A stretch of DNA of 64,000 nt from Daejeonella rubra (GCF_900103545.1 NZ_FNHH01000017.1:1-64000); one strand, 5' to 3'; shown: positions 46,079 through 58,362, counted from the stretch's first letter. Translations and numbers: made by a program. Notes: a model not told the origin generated them from the sequence alone.

Positions 46079-47401
46079 CTAGGTGGTTTCTATTGGTTCC
46101 TGGTAGTAATCCAATCCTAAGTGTGTAATCAAGTCTTCTCCCATCATGTGGCGCAAGGTATTCTGCAATTTGATTAGTTGTTTAAATATATCATTCTCTG
46201 CAGGTAGGCCAGGTAAGGTTTGAGGTGATTTTAGGTAGAAAGATAACCACTCTTGTATGCCGCTCATGTTGGCACGTTTCGCTAGATCTATAAAAAGAGC
46301 CAAGTCTAAAACGATTGGGGCTGCAAGTATAGAATCTCTGCACAAGAAATTGATCTTGATTTGCATCTTATAACCTAACCAGCCGAAAATATCAATGTTG
46401 TCCCAGCTTTCTTTGTTATCACCATGTGGCGGATAATAATTGATACGGATTTTATGGTACATATCTCCGTACAAATCAGGATTTAACTCTGGTTTGAAAA
46501 TATCTTCCAGCACGCCTAATTTGGATACTTCTTTGGTTTTGAAGTTATCAGGATCATCCAATACCAAACCATCTCTGTTGCCCAAAATGTTGTCAGAAAA
46601 CCAACCATTTACGCCTAAAGAACGGGCACTTAAGCCTGGGGCTAAAATGGTTTTCATCAAGGTTTGTCCTGTTTTAAAATCTTTTCCGGCAATTGGGGTG
46701 TTGGTTTCTTTGGCCAGTTCCAATAAAGCAGGAATGTCCACAGTAAGATTTGGAGCGCCATTTGCAAATGGAATTCCTAGTTTTAAGGATGCGTAAGCAT
46801 AAATCATGCTTGGTGCAATACGGGCATCATCGTCTATCAGTGCCTGCTCAAATGCGGCCAATGTTTCATGTATCTCGCTTGGCTCCATGTATATTTCTGT
46901 AGAACCACACCATACCAAAACAACACGATCGCAGTTGTTGGTGGCTTTAAAGTTCTTAATGTCGTCCATTAGCTGAAGTGCCAATTCATGTTTAGTACCT
47001 TCCTTAACATAAGTTCCGGTAAGGTTTTTTACATAATTTTTATCGAAAGCCGCTCTCATTGGCTTGATTGCCTGTAATTCATCTCTAACGTCTCTCAATA
47101 AATTGGCATCAAGTACCCTTGCATTCATTGCCGCTTCATAAACATTATCTGGATAAACATCCCAACCGCCAAAAACAAGGTCTTCAAGATTTGCCAAAGG
47201 CACAAAATCCTTGATCTTAGGTTCATTGTTATCTGTTCTTTTACCTATGCGGAGGCTTCCCATTTGTGTTAAAGATCCAATAGGTTTTGATAGGCCTTTT
47301 TTAACTGCGGCTACACCTGCAATCATGGTGGTAGCTACAGCTCCCAAACCGGGCATTAGTATGCCCAACTTACCATTTGCTGCTTTTATTTGTTCTTTCA
47401 T
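46079..47401 (-). CDS. myo-Inositol-1/3-phosphate synthase
   Basis: A 440-residue NAD-dependent enzyme that cyclises glucose-6-phosphate to L-myo-inositol-3-phosphate. The Rossmann start GILMPGLGAVATTMIAGVAAVKK (13-35) and the family sequence NGWFSDNILGNRDGLVLDDP are clear. It is of the archaeal/Bacteroides type. It sits in front of the pgpA-like gene (5-base gap), giving the cluster its own inositol supply. Confidence 0.93.
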   Translation of the reverse strand: MKEQIKAANGKLGILMPGLGAVATTMIAGVAAVKKGLSKPIGSLTQMGSLRIGKRTDNNEPKIKDFVPLANLEDLVFGGWDVYPDNVYEAAMNARVLDANLLRDVRDELQAIKPMRAAFDKNYVKNLTGTYVKEGTKHELALQLMDDIKNFKATNNCDRVVLVWCGSTEIYMEPSEIHETLAAFEQALIDDDARIAPSMIYAYASLKLGIPFANGAPNLTVDIPALLELAKETNTPIAGKDFKTGQTLMKTILAPGLSARSLGVNGWFSDNILGNRDGLVLDDPDNFKTKEVSKLGVLEDIFKPELNPDLYGDMYHKIRINYYPPHGDNKESWDNIDIFGWLGYKMQIKINFLCRDSILAAPIVLDLALFIDLAKRANMSGIQEWLSFYLKSPQTLPGLPAENDIFKQLIKLQNTLRHMMGEDLITHLGLDYYQEPIETT

Positions 47402-47429
47402 GTTATTTTTATTTATTTAATGCGAGTAA

Positions 47430-48419
47430 TTATTTTATCCAATTATGCTGTTTGTACCAGTTTATGGTTTCTTTAAGGCCTTGGTCTAATTGGTAGTTTG
47501 GCTTAAACCCCAGGTCTGCTTGTATATGCTGAATGCTACAGCCCCAGTTTAAGGCTGTAAGTTCCTTCATTTTTTCACTGTTAAGTACAGGTGTTTTTTT
47601 GCTGTTGCGATATAGCCATTCTAACATCATCGCAGCAGAATTTACGAGCGCTACAGGGATATGGAAGCGGATTGTGTTTTTCTGTAGTGCCCTTTTGATC
47701 GAGTTGGTAAAATCATACCTGGAATTGACTTTTCCATCCGATATGTTATAACTTTTACCACTCACGTTACTTTTTAGAGCGCTGATAGTGATTTTGGCAA
47801 GATCTTTAACATAAACAAAACTCAGTTGCTGTGCAGTGCGGCCAATATGTGGTTCCAACCCTTTATTCATCGTTTTAATCAGTATAAAAATGTCTTTTTC
47901 TCCCGGTCCATAAACTGCTGTTGGCCTAAGGATAATCAAGGGAAGGTTTGTTATCTGTTTGAGTAGTATTTCGGCCAGTAACTTGCTATTGCCATATTTT
48001 GTTACCGGAAACGGTGGGCTATGGTCTTGGAGTAGTTCGGTAAAATTGCTCAAGGGGCCAAGGGATGCCAAGCTACTTATGAAAACAAATTTTTCAAACA
48101 CATAGTTAACCATAGATGCTGCGAGGGCAAGGTTTTTGGTGTAGGTTGCGTTAATGGTATCATACTGGGCTACGTCTTTGGTTTTGGTAACTCCTGCGGC
48201 ATGCACAATATAATGGCAATGTTCTTTTTCCAAGAAATTAACCATAAGGTTTACATCAGTATAATCTATATATACCAAGTTAACTTTGAGTTTATTCAAC
48301 AGGGAAACATCACTGCCTTGGCGCACACCTGCATAAACCAATAAACCTTCATCTAGGGCTGTTTGTACAAGATGATTGCCTATAAATCCACTGGCTCCAG
48401 TTATCAACACTTTTTTCAT
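47430..48419 (-). CDS. NAD(P)-dependent epimerase/reductase, putative ceramide reductase CerR
   Basis: A 329-residue extended short-chain dehydrogenase: GASGFIG (8-14), a YGNSK active-site motif and the family pattern of NAD-dependent epimerases. In Caulobacter, CerR of this family reduces 3-ketoceramide next to spt and bcerS. The gene lies in the same order here, 5 bases after the GNAT gene. Its role as 3-ketosphinganine or oxo-ceramide reductase is inferred from the order and family, not from diagnostic residues. Confidence 0.85.
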   Translation of the reverse strand: MKKVLITGASGFIGNHLVQTALDEGLLVYAGVRQGSDVSLLNKLKVNLVYIDYTDVNLMVNFLEKEHCHYIVHAAGVTKTKDVAQYDTINATYTKNLALAASMVNYVFEKFVFISSLASLGPLSNFTELLQDHSPPFPVTKYGNSKLLAEILLKQITNLPLIILRPTAVYGPGEKDIFILIKTMNKGLEPHIGRTAQQLSFVYVKDLAKITISALKSNVSGKSYNISDGKVNSRYDFTNSIKRALQKNTIRFHIPVALVNSAAMMLEWLYRNSKKTPVLNSEKMKELTALNWGCSIQHIQADLGFKPNYQLDQGLKETINWYKQHNWIK

Positions 48420-48424
48420 CTTCG

Positions 48425-51138
<2,714 letters not shown>

Positions 51139-52026
51139 ATGTTATGGCTTAGCAAAATGCAACAACTTTTGAATGAGAAAGGCGGTATGATGGTTAGTTC
51201 TCATCTGGATTTACTTTCATATTGCACTTTAAAAGAACCTTTTCGTTCTAAGTCTTTTTCTATTATCGTGCTAAGGAAAGGGAGGTTAGATTTTCATTTA
51301 AATTTCGTTCTTTACTCATTGGGTGAGCAGGATATGTTTTTTATTGTCCCTGGTGCAATGTGCGAAATCTCTACAATTAGTGAAGGAACAGAGTTTTTAA
51401 TACTCTCTTTTCAATATGACTATCTAAAAAAGCAAGGTGTTCTTTTTAACAGTGGAGAAATTATGCATTTGTTTTCTGCGCATGCTAAGAAGTTATCTCC
51501 ACTGTCGGAAGAAGAGTATCATAGTATGATATTCTACCTGTCTTCTCTAAACAAAAGGATGCTTTTGCCATCGTATACAGCACACATAAATGATGTTATT
51601 AGACATAGTTTCATATCGGTGCTTTTTGAGGCTTTTCTAATATATAACAAATATTGGTCTGATTTTGAGGTAAAGATCACCCGCAAAGAACAGCTGACTG
51701 TTGATTTCCTCATGCTGATTGCAGAACATTTCCGAAAAGAAAAAAGAATACATTTTTATGCAAACCTATTGTGTATTACCCCTAAGCATCTGTCTCACGT
51801 AGTTAAGAAGGTGACAGGAAAAACACCCGGAGCATTTATACATGAAATGATCATTAATGAGGCAAAGGCGTTGCTATCAGCGCATGTTCTAAATGTTGGT
51901 CAAATAGCTGCTGAACTAAAGTTTAGTGACCAGTCCTTTTTTGGGAAATATTTCAAGAAGTATGCAGGTACATCCCCATCTGACTACCAAGGAAGGAACT
52001 TCATTGCAAAACATCCCCCTTTTTAA
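51139..52026 (+). CDS. AraC-family transcriptional regulator
   Basis: A 295-residue regulator. The N-terminal half is a cupin-like sensor (about 15-170) and the C-terminal (about 190-290) has two helix-turn-helix units: YANLLCITPKHLSHVVKK and GQIAAELKFSDQSFFGKYFKKYAGTSPSDY. It is divergent from the sphingolipid operon and could control it, but no binding site was identified. Ligand unknown. Confidence 0.9.
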   Translation: MLWLSKMQQLLNEKGGMMVSSHLDLLSYCTLKEPFRSKSFSIIVLRKGRLDFHLNFVLYSLGEQDMFFIVPGAMCEISTISEGTEFLILSFQYDYLKKQGVLFNSGEIMHLFSAHAKKLSPLSEEEYHSMIFYLSSLNKRMLLPSYTAHINDVIRHSFISVLFEAFLIYNKYWSDFEVKITRKEQLTVDFLMLIAEHFRKEKRIHFYANLLCITPKHLSHVVKKVTGKTPGAFIHEMIINEAKALLSAHVLNVGQIAAELKFSDQSFFGKYFKKYAGTSPSDYQGRNFIAKHPPF

Positions 52027-52261
52027 TCAATATTTCATACAAATAATCCGTGGGCTATTTCTAAAGCGCTTTGTTCTTTGCGCTCAATAAAAATTATTAA
52101 CAAATGCGACTAGTACTTTTTCTGCGTTAAATAAAGTAGATATTTTAGGTTAGATAAACCACTACAAAATGATTCTGAAAATAGCCGAAGATGTTCTGCC
52201 GAGCTGTTTTTGAGCACGGTGTTTTGGCTTAGCTTTTAGCTGACCTAAAACTGAGATTACC
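52027..52261. other. Gene-free stretch in front of an IS21 remnant
   Basis: Includes the probable outer end of the IS21 element and an AT-rich piece; no coding region or RNA seen. Confidence 0.35.
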
Positions 52262-52390
52262 ATGCCTAATACGCCCAGCAGAGTGAATAATCTAAGACAG
52301 ATGGTCCATTGGTACTGCCAAGGTACAGGCGCTAAACGGACCCATGGGATGCTAGGGTTTGCTCGCAACATGGTCAAAAAGTATATTGGT
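52262..52390 (+). pseudogene. IS21-family transposase IstA, N-terminal remnant
   Basis: The first 42 residues of a reading frame (MPNTPSRVNNLRQMVHWYCQ ... NMVKKYI) match the N-terminal helix-turn-helix region of IS21 IstA (VRQILRLYHQG...NTVKKYI). The frame then runs into unrelated sequence at about 52390, so only about 8% of an IstA gene remains and there is no IstB. Both ends are unclear. Confidence 0.6.
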
Positions 52391-52411
52391 GCCCGGCATA
52401 GCCCAGGCATC

Positions 52412-52715
52412 AGTGAAGGGATTGGTATGATATGGAATGGTACATAAAAAAGATACCCCCGTAATCTTAATCATTTTCTGCTAAGGCCACAGATATTGGT
52501 GACTGGAAAAAAGATACCATCAATGAAGAGGAGTTCGGGAAATTGTTGAGCGAAAGGATTGAAAGTGTAAAAATGGACTATGTCAAAGCTGATATATCTA
52601 GATTTATAAAGGACCCGAGGGTACTTGAAATATGATCACCAAGTTATTTCCATGGCCTGAGTTTAAAACTAAAAAACAATACTTAGATAGATATAGGCTA
52701 TGGATTGTTGTTATA
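52412..52715 (+). pseudogene. AbiEii toxin C-terminal fragment (first copy)
   Basis: This stretch matches the C-terminal end of the nucleotidyltransferase at 55970-56270 at the DNA and protein level: DISRFIKDPRVLEI and GDWKKD are retained, and both copies continue with TAGGCTATGGATTGTTGTT. It has a deletion around the VKGRDW start, stop codons including one at the LEI* position, and no toxin catalytic domain. It abuts the IstA remnant. Confidence 0.75.
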
Positions 52716-52759
52716 TTCTGCCAGGTTGAATTCAATGGCCCTCGGTGATGATCCTAAAG

Positions 52760-53480
52760 AATAGCAGCAAGTTGACAAAATGCGGGATATCAACATCGTT
52801 GGTGCTATGAGCAACCTTGATACAATAAAAAACCGGATTTTTGAGTTGAAGGAAAAGAATTGGGTTAAAGCGGTGCGGCCGCTAAAGTATAAACAAACCG
52901 AGACTTTAGGTGAATATTAGTTTAACCTTTAGTTAGTGAAATGTTGGAAAAGTTGAGTTCTAGGCATAAAAAAATCTTAAGCTATCTATTTTCGGTATTG
53001 GTTTTTCACCTGTGTTATGTGCTGGCTTTTAAGCGTAACTCGGATGGCGTCGAATTGCATTCGGAATTGCAAAGCGAAAAGCAGGATGAGCAGTAATGTT
53101 GAGTGGCTATACAATCTGTAGCGAAAGAATAACTTTCACAAAGAAGCCTTAAAAGCGCGTATCATTTTAAAAAATGAAGATCGTGAGTAGCGCTTGTAGC
53201 AAGCCATTTCAGTAATGGCTATCGCTCAGCAGGTTGATATTACACTTGAGCCACAATTGGCAATGGCGGGTGACAATACTATTCAAAAGAAATTGTTGAG
53301 CAACATTTCAGTTTTACCGGTAATTACTTTTTTTTAAAGCTGTTGGATACTCTGCATCGAAGCCAAGTAGATGCCCAAATTAGCAAGCTCAAAATTAGTA
53401 AGAGTGGAGTTGGGATTCAGGAGTTTGCAGATGGTAAGCTGAATATGAGCATAACATTTAAGGGTGTTTTGAGGTAGGTA
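52760..53480 (+). pseudogene. PilN/PilO-like (type II secretion or pilus) gene relics
   Basis: Two broken frames. 52762-52920 reads like the C-terminal end of a PilN/GspL-type protein (ELKEKNWVKAVRPLKYKQ). At 52941 MLEKLSSRHKKILSYLFSVL with one membrane helix begins a PilO/GspM-type protein, interrupted by stops and a frameshift, ending with NYFFLKLLDTLHRSQVDAQI and SITFKGVLR. The identification is by pattern only and may be wrong. Confidence 0.35.
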
Positions 53481-53589
53481 TTAAATATCTATTGAGGTTA
53501 GCTTTGACTAAAATAACCAGCTATCAAATAGCGGTACATTATCTTTTTTAAGTTGTTAGATTTGTTCGTCATCAGATATATCGCTTTCG
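53481..53589. other. Short spacer between relics
   Basis: No feature seen; AT-rich, converging reading-frame remnants. Confidence 0.3.
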
Positions 53590-53904
53590 TCAATAGGGAA
53601 TTGTTATTGGCAAAAATATTCTTTTCTCGTAACTCTGTTTCTCGGCCTGGCTCTCCTCAGTAAAAAGATCATTTAAATCGGATTCACAAAGTTCAGAAAG
53701 CTCCCCATAGGTAATCTCAAGCTCTTTAAACCGCTTGATGTACCCATCAACAGTCTTACGGTTAATATTTAATAGGTGCACTACCTTCCGGTTGCTGAAT
53801 TTCTTTAGCTTTAATGCAATCAAAGTGCGAAGTTCCATGATATCAATTCGTTGTCCTGCCCTGTATCTGCTTTTGTGTTTCAGATACAGACCATAATAAA
53901 TCAT
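53590..53904 (-). pseudogene. IS21-like transposase IstA fragment
   Basis: A 104-residue frame whose core (IALKLKKFSNRKVVHLLNIN, residues about 29-48, then RKTVDGYIKRF) is a helix-turn-helix of the IS21 IstA type, followed by ESQAEKQSYEKR. IstA proteins are about 500 residues, and here the frame ends early and no IstB follows. It is probably a second, unrelated IS21 remnant on the opposite strand. Alternative: an unrelated small HTH protein. Confidence 0.55.
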
Positions 53905-54296
53905 AGAAAGTGGCCCGTTGACCTCCGTTTTTGGATGTCCGGAATTATGCTTTTGGCGCTATTACTTCCGTTTTATATAAAACTAATAATGGAGGCTGGC
54001 CCGATGACCAGCGAAATACAACCTTTTTTTTACCCCAGGGAAGAGTGAAATCAGTGGTCCGTAATTAATTCTAGAATACCAAAAGATTACCTAAATAAGT
54101 ATGGGAAGAGCTTATTTGTGAATACAAAATCTATCTATAAAAAGCTTTTTTTTTGATGAAGTGCTTAAAATTTGTATTTTATAAAATGAATATTTTTAAT
54201 AAACTAAGTTAAATAGTGAATAGGGCATTTTTTCTTATCTTTTGAAGTAATTTAAATACTGCCAAAACTCTGCCAGTATAATGGAGTATACCAGGT
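53905..54296. other. Gene-free stretch before HxlR
   Basis: No gene. A T-rich tract near 54150 and AT-rich sequence lead into the HxlR gene. Possible promoter of hxlR around 54220-54280, not identified. Confidence 0.35.
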
Positions 54297-54683
54297 ATGA
54301 AAGCAGCAGATAAAACAAGACGACTTGCAAAGGAGGTTGTTTCCGAGCCGCGCAATCAAAAGGAAGAAGTCCGTGCTTTAAAGGACACCTTGTATGTACT
54401 TGGCGGCAAATGGAGACTCCCGATCAGCAATTCCATATGTAATGGCAATCAGCGGTTCAGCGATATTGAAAGAAGTATTCCGGGAATTACAAAACGTATG
54501 TTGTCCTTTGAACTAAAGGAGATGGAAGCCAATCAGCTCGTTAAACGGACCGTTACAACCGATACACCGGTACTGATCACCTACACGGCAACGGAATACT
54601 GTTATTCGTTTGGAGACATCATCCTGCAAATGATCAAATGGGGTAAAGCGCACCGGGAACGATTGAAACAAGGCGCAAGGTAG
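54297..54683 (+). CDS. HxlR-family transcriptional regulator
   Basis: A 128-residue winged-helix regulator. LGGKWRLPISNSICNGNQRF is the diagnostic HxlR start, then SIPGITKRMLSFELKEMEANQLVKRTV is the recognition helix and wing, and YTATEYCYSFGDIILQMIKWG ends the domain. It has a long, charged N-terminal extension (about 30 residues). It is intact among degraded genes. Such regulators sense reactive or electrophilic compounds through cysteines or ligands. Target unknown. Confidence 0.85.
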   Translation: MKAADKTRRLAKEVVSEPRNQKEEVRALKDTLYVLGGKWRLPISNSICNGNQRFSDIERSIPGITKRMLSFELKEMEANQLVKRTVTTDTPVLITYTATEYCYSFGDIILQMIKWGKAHRERLKQGAR

Positions 54684-54713
54684 CATCGGCGCAATGTAGC
54701 ATTAAATTACCAA

Positions 54714-54746
54714 ATAAGATAAACGAAAATTAATCGTTTATCTTAT
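54714..54746. promoter_or_regulatory. Operator palindrome upstream of the AbiEi antitoxin
   Basis: ATAAGATAAACGA (54714-54726) and TCGTTTATCTTAT (54734-54746) are 13-bp perfect inverted arms around a 7-base spacer, 12 bases ahead of the AbiEi ATG. Known AbiEi antitoxins repress their own operon by binding inverted repeats at this position, so this is probably the autoregulatory site. Confidence 0.75.
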
Positions 54747-54758
54747 CAAATTTTTACA

Positions 54759-55400
54759 ATGGATATCAGAGCACAACTAAGAGAACTGTCTATCCAACCA
54801 CTGACTCACCAGCTCTTGGGAAATCTTTTAAAAGACTATAAACGACCAAATGACAAGATATTCTCTTTTAAATCAGATGGTCCGATCGAACGGTTCAAAA
54901 AAGGACTTTATATATCAGATAGGCTCTCGGCACCGAACGACCTGAAAGCGCACTGCTCGCCAACCATATTCTCGGACCAAGCACCTTTCAATAGAAAGTA
55001 CGCTTGCACATTACGGGTTAATTCCAGAGAAGGTATTGCGTTAACTTCAATGACCACAAAAGCATCCAGAAAATTTCAGACCAGCATAAGACTATATAAC
55101 TATACCACCTGCCACCGCCTTTTTATGCATTCGGTCTTGCTACCGTAAACCTGTCTAAAGATCAGCAAGCCATAATGGCAATCCCGGAAAAGCACTATGG
55201 GATAAAATCGCTACAACCGCAGGCACAATCTTAAGAAGCCAGTGTTCTGCACGGGATTATGTTTTTGGAAACCTGAGAATGGAGGAGGGCGATCTAGCTA
55301 TGTTTGATCCGAATGAGATGTCAAGCTGGCTTGAAAATGCACCCAAAAGGGAGAGCCTTGAAATGTCAATCAAAATGATAGAAAAATATGATAAAGGAGT
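54759..55400 (+). pseudogene. Type IV antitoxin AbiEi, broken
   Basis: The frame begins MDIRAQLRELSIQPLTHQLL and NDKI, as in Bacteroidota AbiEi proteins with an N-terminal winged helix, and SMTTKASRKFQTSIRLYNYT is the C-terminal fold. It is frameshifted: the first frame ends at 55148, and 55279-55400 (NLRMEEGDLAMFDPNEMSSW) is the remaining end in another frame. Length of the original protein would be about 200 residues. The upstream palindrome is intact. No functional antitoxin. Confidence 0.85.
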
Positions 55401-56250
55401 GGCTAGAAGGTTGTCATCCCGCAAACAGGGAGGAAGCCAAAGATGCATTGAGGGAAATCATGCAGTAGCTTGCTCTTGCGGGACTTAACCGTGCAAGTTT
55501 TTTTGAGAAGGCGGCATTCTATGGCGGAACTGCCCTCAGGATATTCTACTGGCTAGATTGATTTTCGTAGGATTTGGATTTTTCGTTGCTTGCCGTTGAT
55601 CGGGATTTTTCGCTGGAAAAATACCAGGAGGCCATCATTAAGGAATAAGTAGCCCTTGGTATGCAGGTATCTATTTCGGAAAAACAGAAGGCAGTGAAGA
55701 GCAGCTTCAATTCAGCCTTTATTAAATCGGAAACCATTTGGAGGGAACTTGTGTCGGAGGGTGTTATCCCACAGAACGGACTTAAGGAAGTAACTAGCAT
55801 CAAGATCATGATAGAAGTCGATAAAGAGCCGCCATTGGGGCCTTCTACCGAAGAAAAGTTATTTCTCAAGCCTTTTGTTTTACGTAAAGTGCCTGTATCT
55901 TTCCGGCAAAAAGGTCGGAAAGATACAGGCACTGCTTTTTCGCAACTGGGGCAAAAGTGTAAAGGGGCGGGACTGGTATGATATGGAATGGTACATCAAA
56001 AGAATATCCTCTCAATCTCGAAAATTTCCTGTTAAGGGCAATTGATAGCGGTGACTGGAAAAAAGAGACAATCAGCGACGGGGAGTTCAGGACACTACAG
56101 AGTGAAAAGATCGAAGGTGTAAAAATCGACTTTGTCAAAGTTGATATATCTAGATTTATAAAGGACCCGAGAGTACTTGAAATATGGTCGCAAAGTTATT
56201 TCCATGACCTCAGGGCAAAACTAAAGATTAATGCATCGATAGATACATAG
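55376..56250 (+). pseudogene. Type IV toxin AbiEii nucleotidyltransferase, broken
   Basis: The decayed frame reads KAAFYGGTALRIFYWLD, with the catalytic GGTALR coded at 55523-55540 and DLDFS at 55571-55585, then the C-terminal VKGRDWYDMEWYIK and SRFIKDPRVLEIWSQSYFHD (about 55960-56200). Several in-frame stops interrupt it: TAG after EIMQ, TGA after WLD, TAG before DLDF, and TAA after KE, plus frameshifts at 55890-56000. Intact AbiEii is a GTP-binding nucleotidyltransferase toxin for phage defence. Not functional here. Confidence 0.85.
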
Positions 56251-56913
56251 GCTATGGATTGTTGTTCTATTCTCAATAAAAAGCTATATCTTTAATTAAC
56301 AAAATAAAAACCGTTACAAATACATTACGGGATTTCTTTGAAGGGGTGTAACTAATTGATAAACATATTGTTAGAAATGAGCGGCGTCTGTCTGTTAATC
56401 AGATGCTCGTCAATTCTGTTTATTGTCCTATGTGAAGGTTACTATCGCATTTTACTAAGCGGTTCATTCTTGACTACTTTACAAATTTTTTCACAGTGCG
56501 ATTTGAAGTGATTTTCTTAGAATGCTTATGTCTTCACCATTGATGAAAAAATATAATAAACCGTAACAAATACGTAACGGAGCAAAATTTTGCAGTTTCA
56601 AAAATAGTCAGTAAATTGCTTCTGTAAGTCAGAAAAGCACATTTTGCCTCATAATAGGGCGGTTAGGCTAAAAGACTCATAATGCAATTTTCTAAATCCT
56701 TCCCTTTTTTTAGCTAAATCATTTCTATCATCAATTTGCCGTTATTCTGGCTTAAATGCCTGTTTTCCTTATATTTTCAATAGAGACCTGTTAATAAATT
56801 AATTGATAATCTCTGATTCAAATTCTATGATTTAATCAAGAATTTAGACTTTTTGTCTCGCGTTTGTCTCTGTTGATACCTCCTTTCTGTTTATATTCTA
56901 ATTTACAATTCCT
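56251..56913. other. Gene-free stretch with CCGTNAC repeats
   Basis: 663 bases with no supported gene. CCGTTACAAATACATTACGG (56311-56330) and CCGTAACAAATACGTAACGG (56561-56580) are 17/20 identical direct repeats, each also weakly palindromic. They resemble recombinase-site remnants. The segment 56247-56268 still belongs to the AbiEii repeat. Confidence 0.5.
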
Positions 56914-57372
56914 TCACATCATTCCCTCATCAGCAAAGCTTAAATAACCATCTTTCGTAAGAATTATATGTTCAATTATAGGTAAGTCTAAGAATTGTCC
57001 AGCACTCTTTAATTTCCTCGTAAGCTCCATATCAGCCTGACTTGGTCTGAGGTTGCCAGAAGGATGGTTGTGAATCAAAATCACCGAGGCTGCATTGCAT
57101 TTAAGTGCTGAAACAAAGATCACTTTCGGATCTGCTACCGTACCAGCAGTTCCACCTACTGAGATTGGTACAATTCCTAAAACCCTGTTAGCTCTATTGA
57201 GAAGAATGATCTTAAACTCTTCAATAAACTCGATGATTTCGAAGTTCCAGTTGCTCTGAAGCACCTTATAAACGTCAGTCGATGAGGAGATCTGAGGTCT
57301 GTCAGATGCTTTTACTGTTGTTTTGTAGGTTAATTTAACCTCTGCTACTTTTACATTTTGTTTAGTTTCCAT
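56914..57372 (-). CDS. RadC-family JAB-domain protein
   Basis: A 152-residue protein consisting of one JAB/MPN domain with HNHPSGNLRPSQADMELTRKL, including the HxH...D metal triad, and SAGQFLDLPIIEHIILTKDGYLSFADEG. It lacks the N-terminal helix-hairpin-helix of chromosomal RadC. Such short RadC-like genes are typical of integrative elements and defence islands; the reaction is unknown. It lies next to the gene-poor boundary. Confidence 0.9.
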   Translation of the reverse strand: METKQNVKVAEVKLTYKTTVKASDRPQISSSTDVYKVLQSNWNFEIIEFIEEFKIILLNRANRVLGIVPISVGGTAGTVADPKVIFVSALKCNAASVILIHNHPSGNLRPSQADMELTRKLKSAGQFLDLPIIEHIILTKDGYLSFADEGMM

Positions 57373-57768
57373 AATATTTTGAATTAATTATGGAGCTCTC
57401 ATGGGCTTTGAGATTAACTAAAGCAAGGAGGAACGAAATAAATAGATTGTGAAGTGGTCTGTGGGTTTATGTCGGAAATTCCTTAAGCTGTGTTAAGATC
57501 AAAGCCTAACTTTGCTCAATCATTAATAATAAAATATGTAGTATCATCCTAACTTTTGTAATGAGCGGAGGGGGAGATTTCTTTTTAAAACGTTACTTAT
57601 TATCATACTTTAAGAAAATCTCCTCTAAGTGAGTGAGTAAAAGGAATTAAGTTAAAAAATGACTTAAATGGATTTGAGGAGTTTATTAATGATTTTATGT
57701 TTATTCGATTAAGTTAGTTTCAAAGCTTCTCATTGCCAAGTAAACTCTAACTAAATATTTATCTTTCT
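57373..57768. other. Gene-free stretch with a structured hairpin
   Basis: 396 bases without a gene. The hairpin at 57572-57623 (GGAGATTT with AAATCTCC and conserved TTTTTAAAAC inside) recurs in slightly changed form at 59500-59552. An alternative role is a terminator or leader for radC. Confidence 0.45.
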
Positions 57769-58362
57769 CTACTTCGATAAATCCTTAGCCTGTATGGGGA
57801 ACTTTGTAATCAACCATTTTAAAACTTCTAGTTGATCAATCGAAGGCGCGCGTCTTATTTGCATTAGTAGTTTCATCGCATCTGGACGATTTAGTGTTAG
57901 ATTAGAAGCCCCCTCGTTGCACACTGAACAGATAGCACGCAGATTTCTTGAATCATCTGTACCTCCCATTGATTTATCAATGGTGTGCCCGATATGTAAT
58001 CGGGTTTTTCGGTTTGCATCATAAGGATGGGGTTCGCCCGCCACCGCACCGCACATTTGGCAAGTGAATCCGTTTCGGTCCAACACAAAGGCACGGGTTT
58101 CTTTTGAGATTCCTCTCGCAAATGCCGGGATTGGTTTAAGATCTACCAACATATATTCCCCTGGTTTAAGCGTACTTCGATCATTGTGGGTTACTATATT
58201 CATACCCTCTTCATTTCTTAATTCTCGTACACGACGTCCCCATTCGCTTACACCTGCAACGTCCCTTAAAGTATTTGAATCAACTACAATACCCACATTT
58301 TCGTTCAAATAATCACGAAGTTTCGATCTCGAGCCTTGCCCTTTTGGTGTTTTTTCTCTCAT
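57769..58362 (-). CDS. HNH endonuclease, probable restriction enzyme
   Basis: A 197-residue protein from the ATG at 58362 (a GTG at 58377 is also in frame). An N-terminal winged-helix-like region (TLRDVAGVSEWGRRVRELR) precedes the HNH domain: C-QMC pair in FTCQMCGA, LHIGHTIDKSMGGTDDSRNLRAICSVCN with two zinc-binding CxxC pairs and the catalytic His. The start overlaps the end of the methyltransferase gene by about 50 bases, which suggests a type II restriction-modification pair. Recognition site unknown. Confidence 0.88.
   Translation of the reverse strand: MREKTPKGQGSRSKLRDYLNENVGIVVDSNTLRDVAGVSEWGRRVRELRNEEGMNIVTHNDRSTLKPGEYMLVDLKPIPAFARGISKETRAFVLDRNGFTCQMCGAVAGEPHPYDANRKTRLHIGHTIDKSMGGTDDSRNLRAICSVCNEGASNLTLNRPDAMKLLMQIRRAPSIDQLEVLKWLITKFPIQAKDLSK

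Noticed and set aside
55978..56250. Separate intact 90-residue gene
   Set aside because: It is the C-terminal part of the broken AbiEii toxin, continuing in frame with DISRFIKDPRVLEIW, and not an independent gene.
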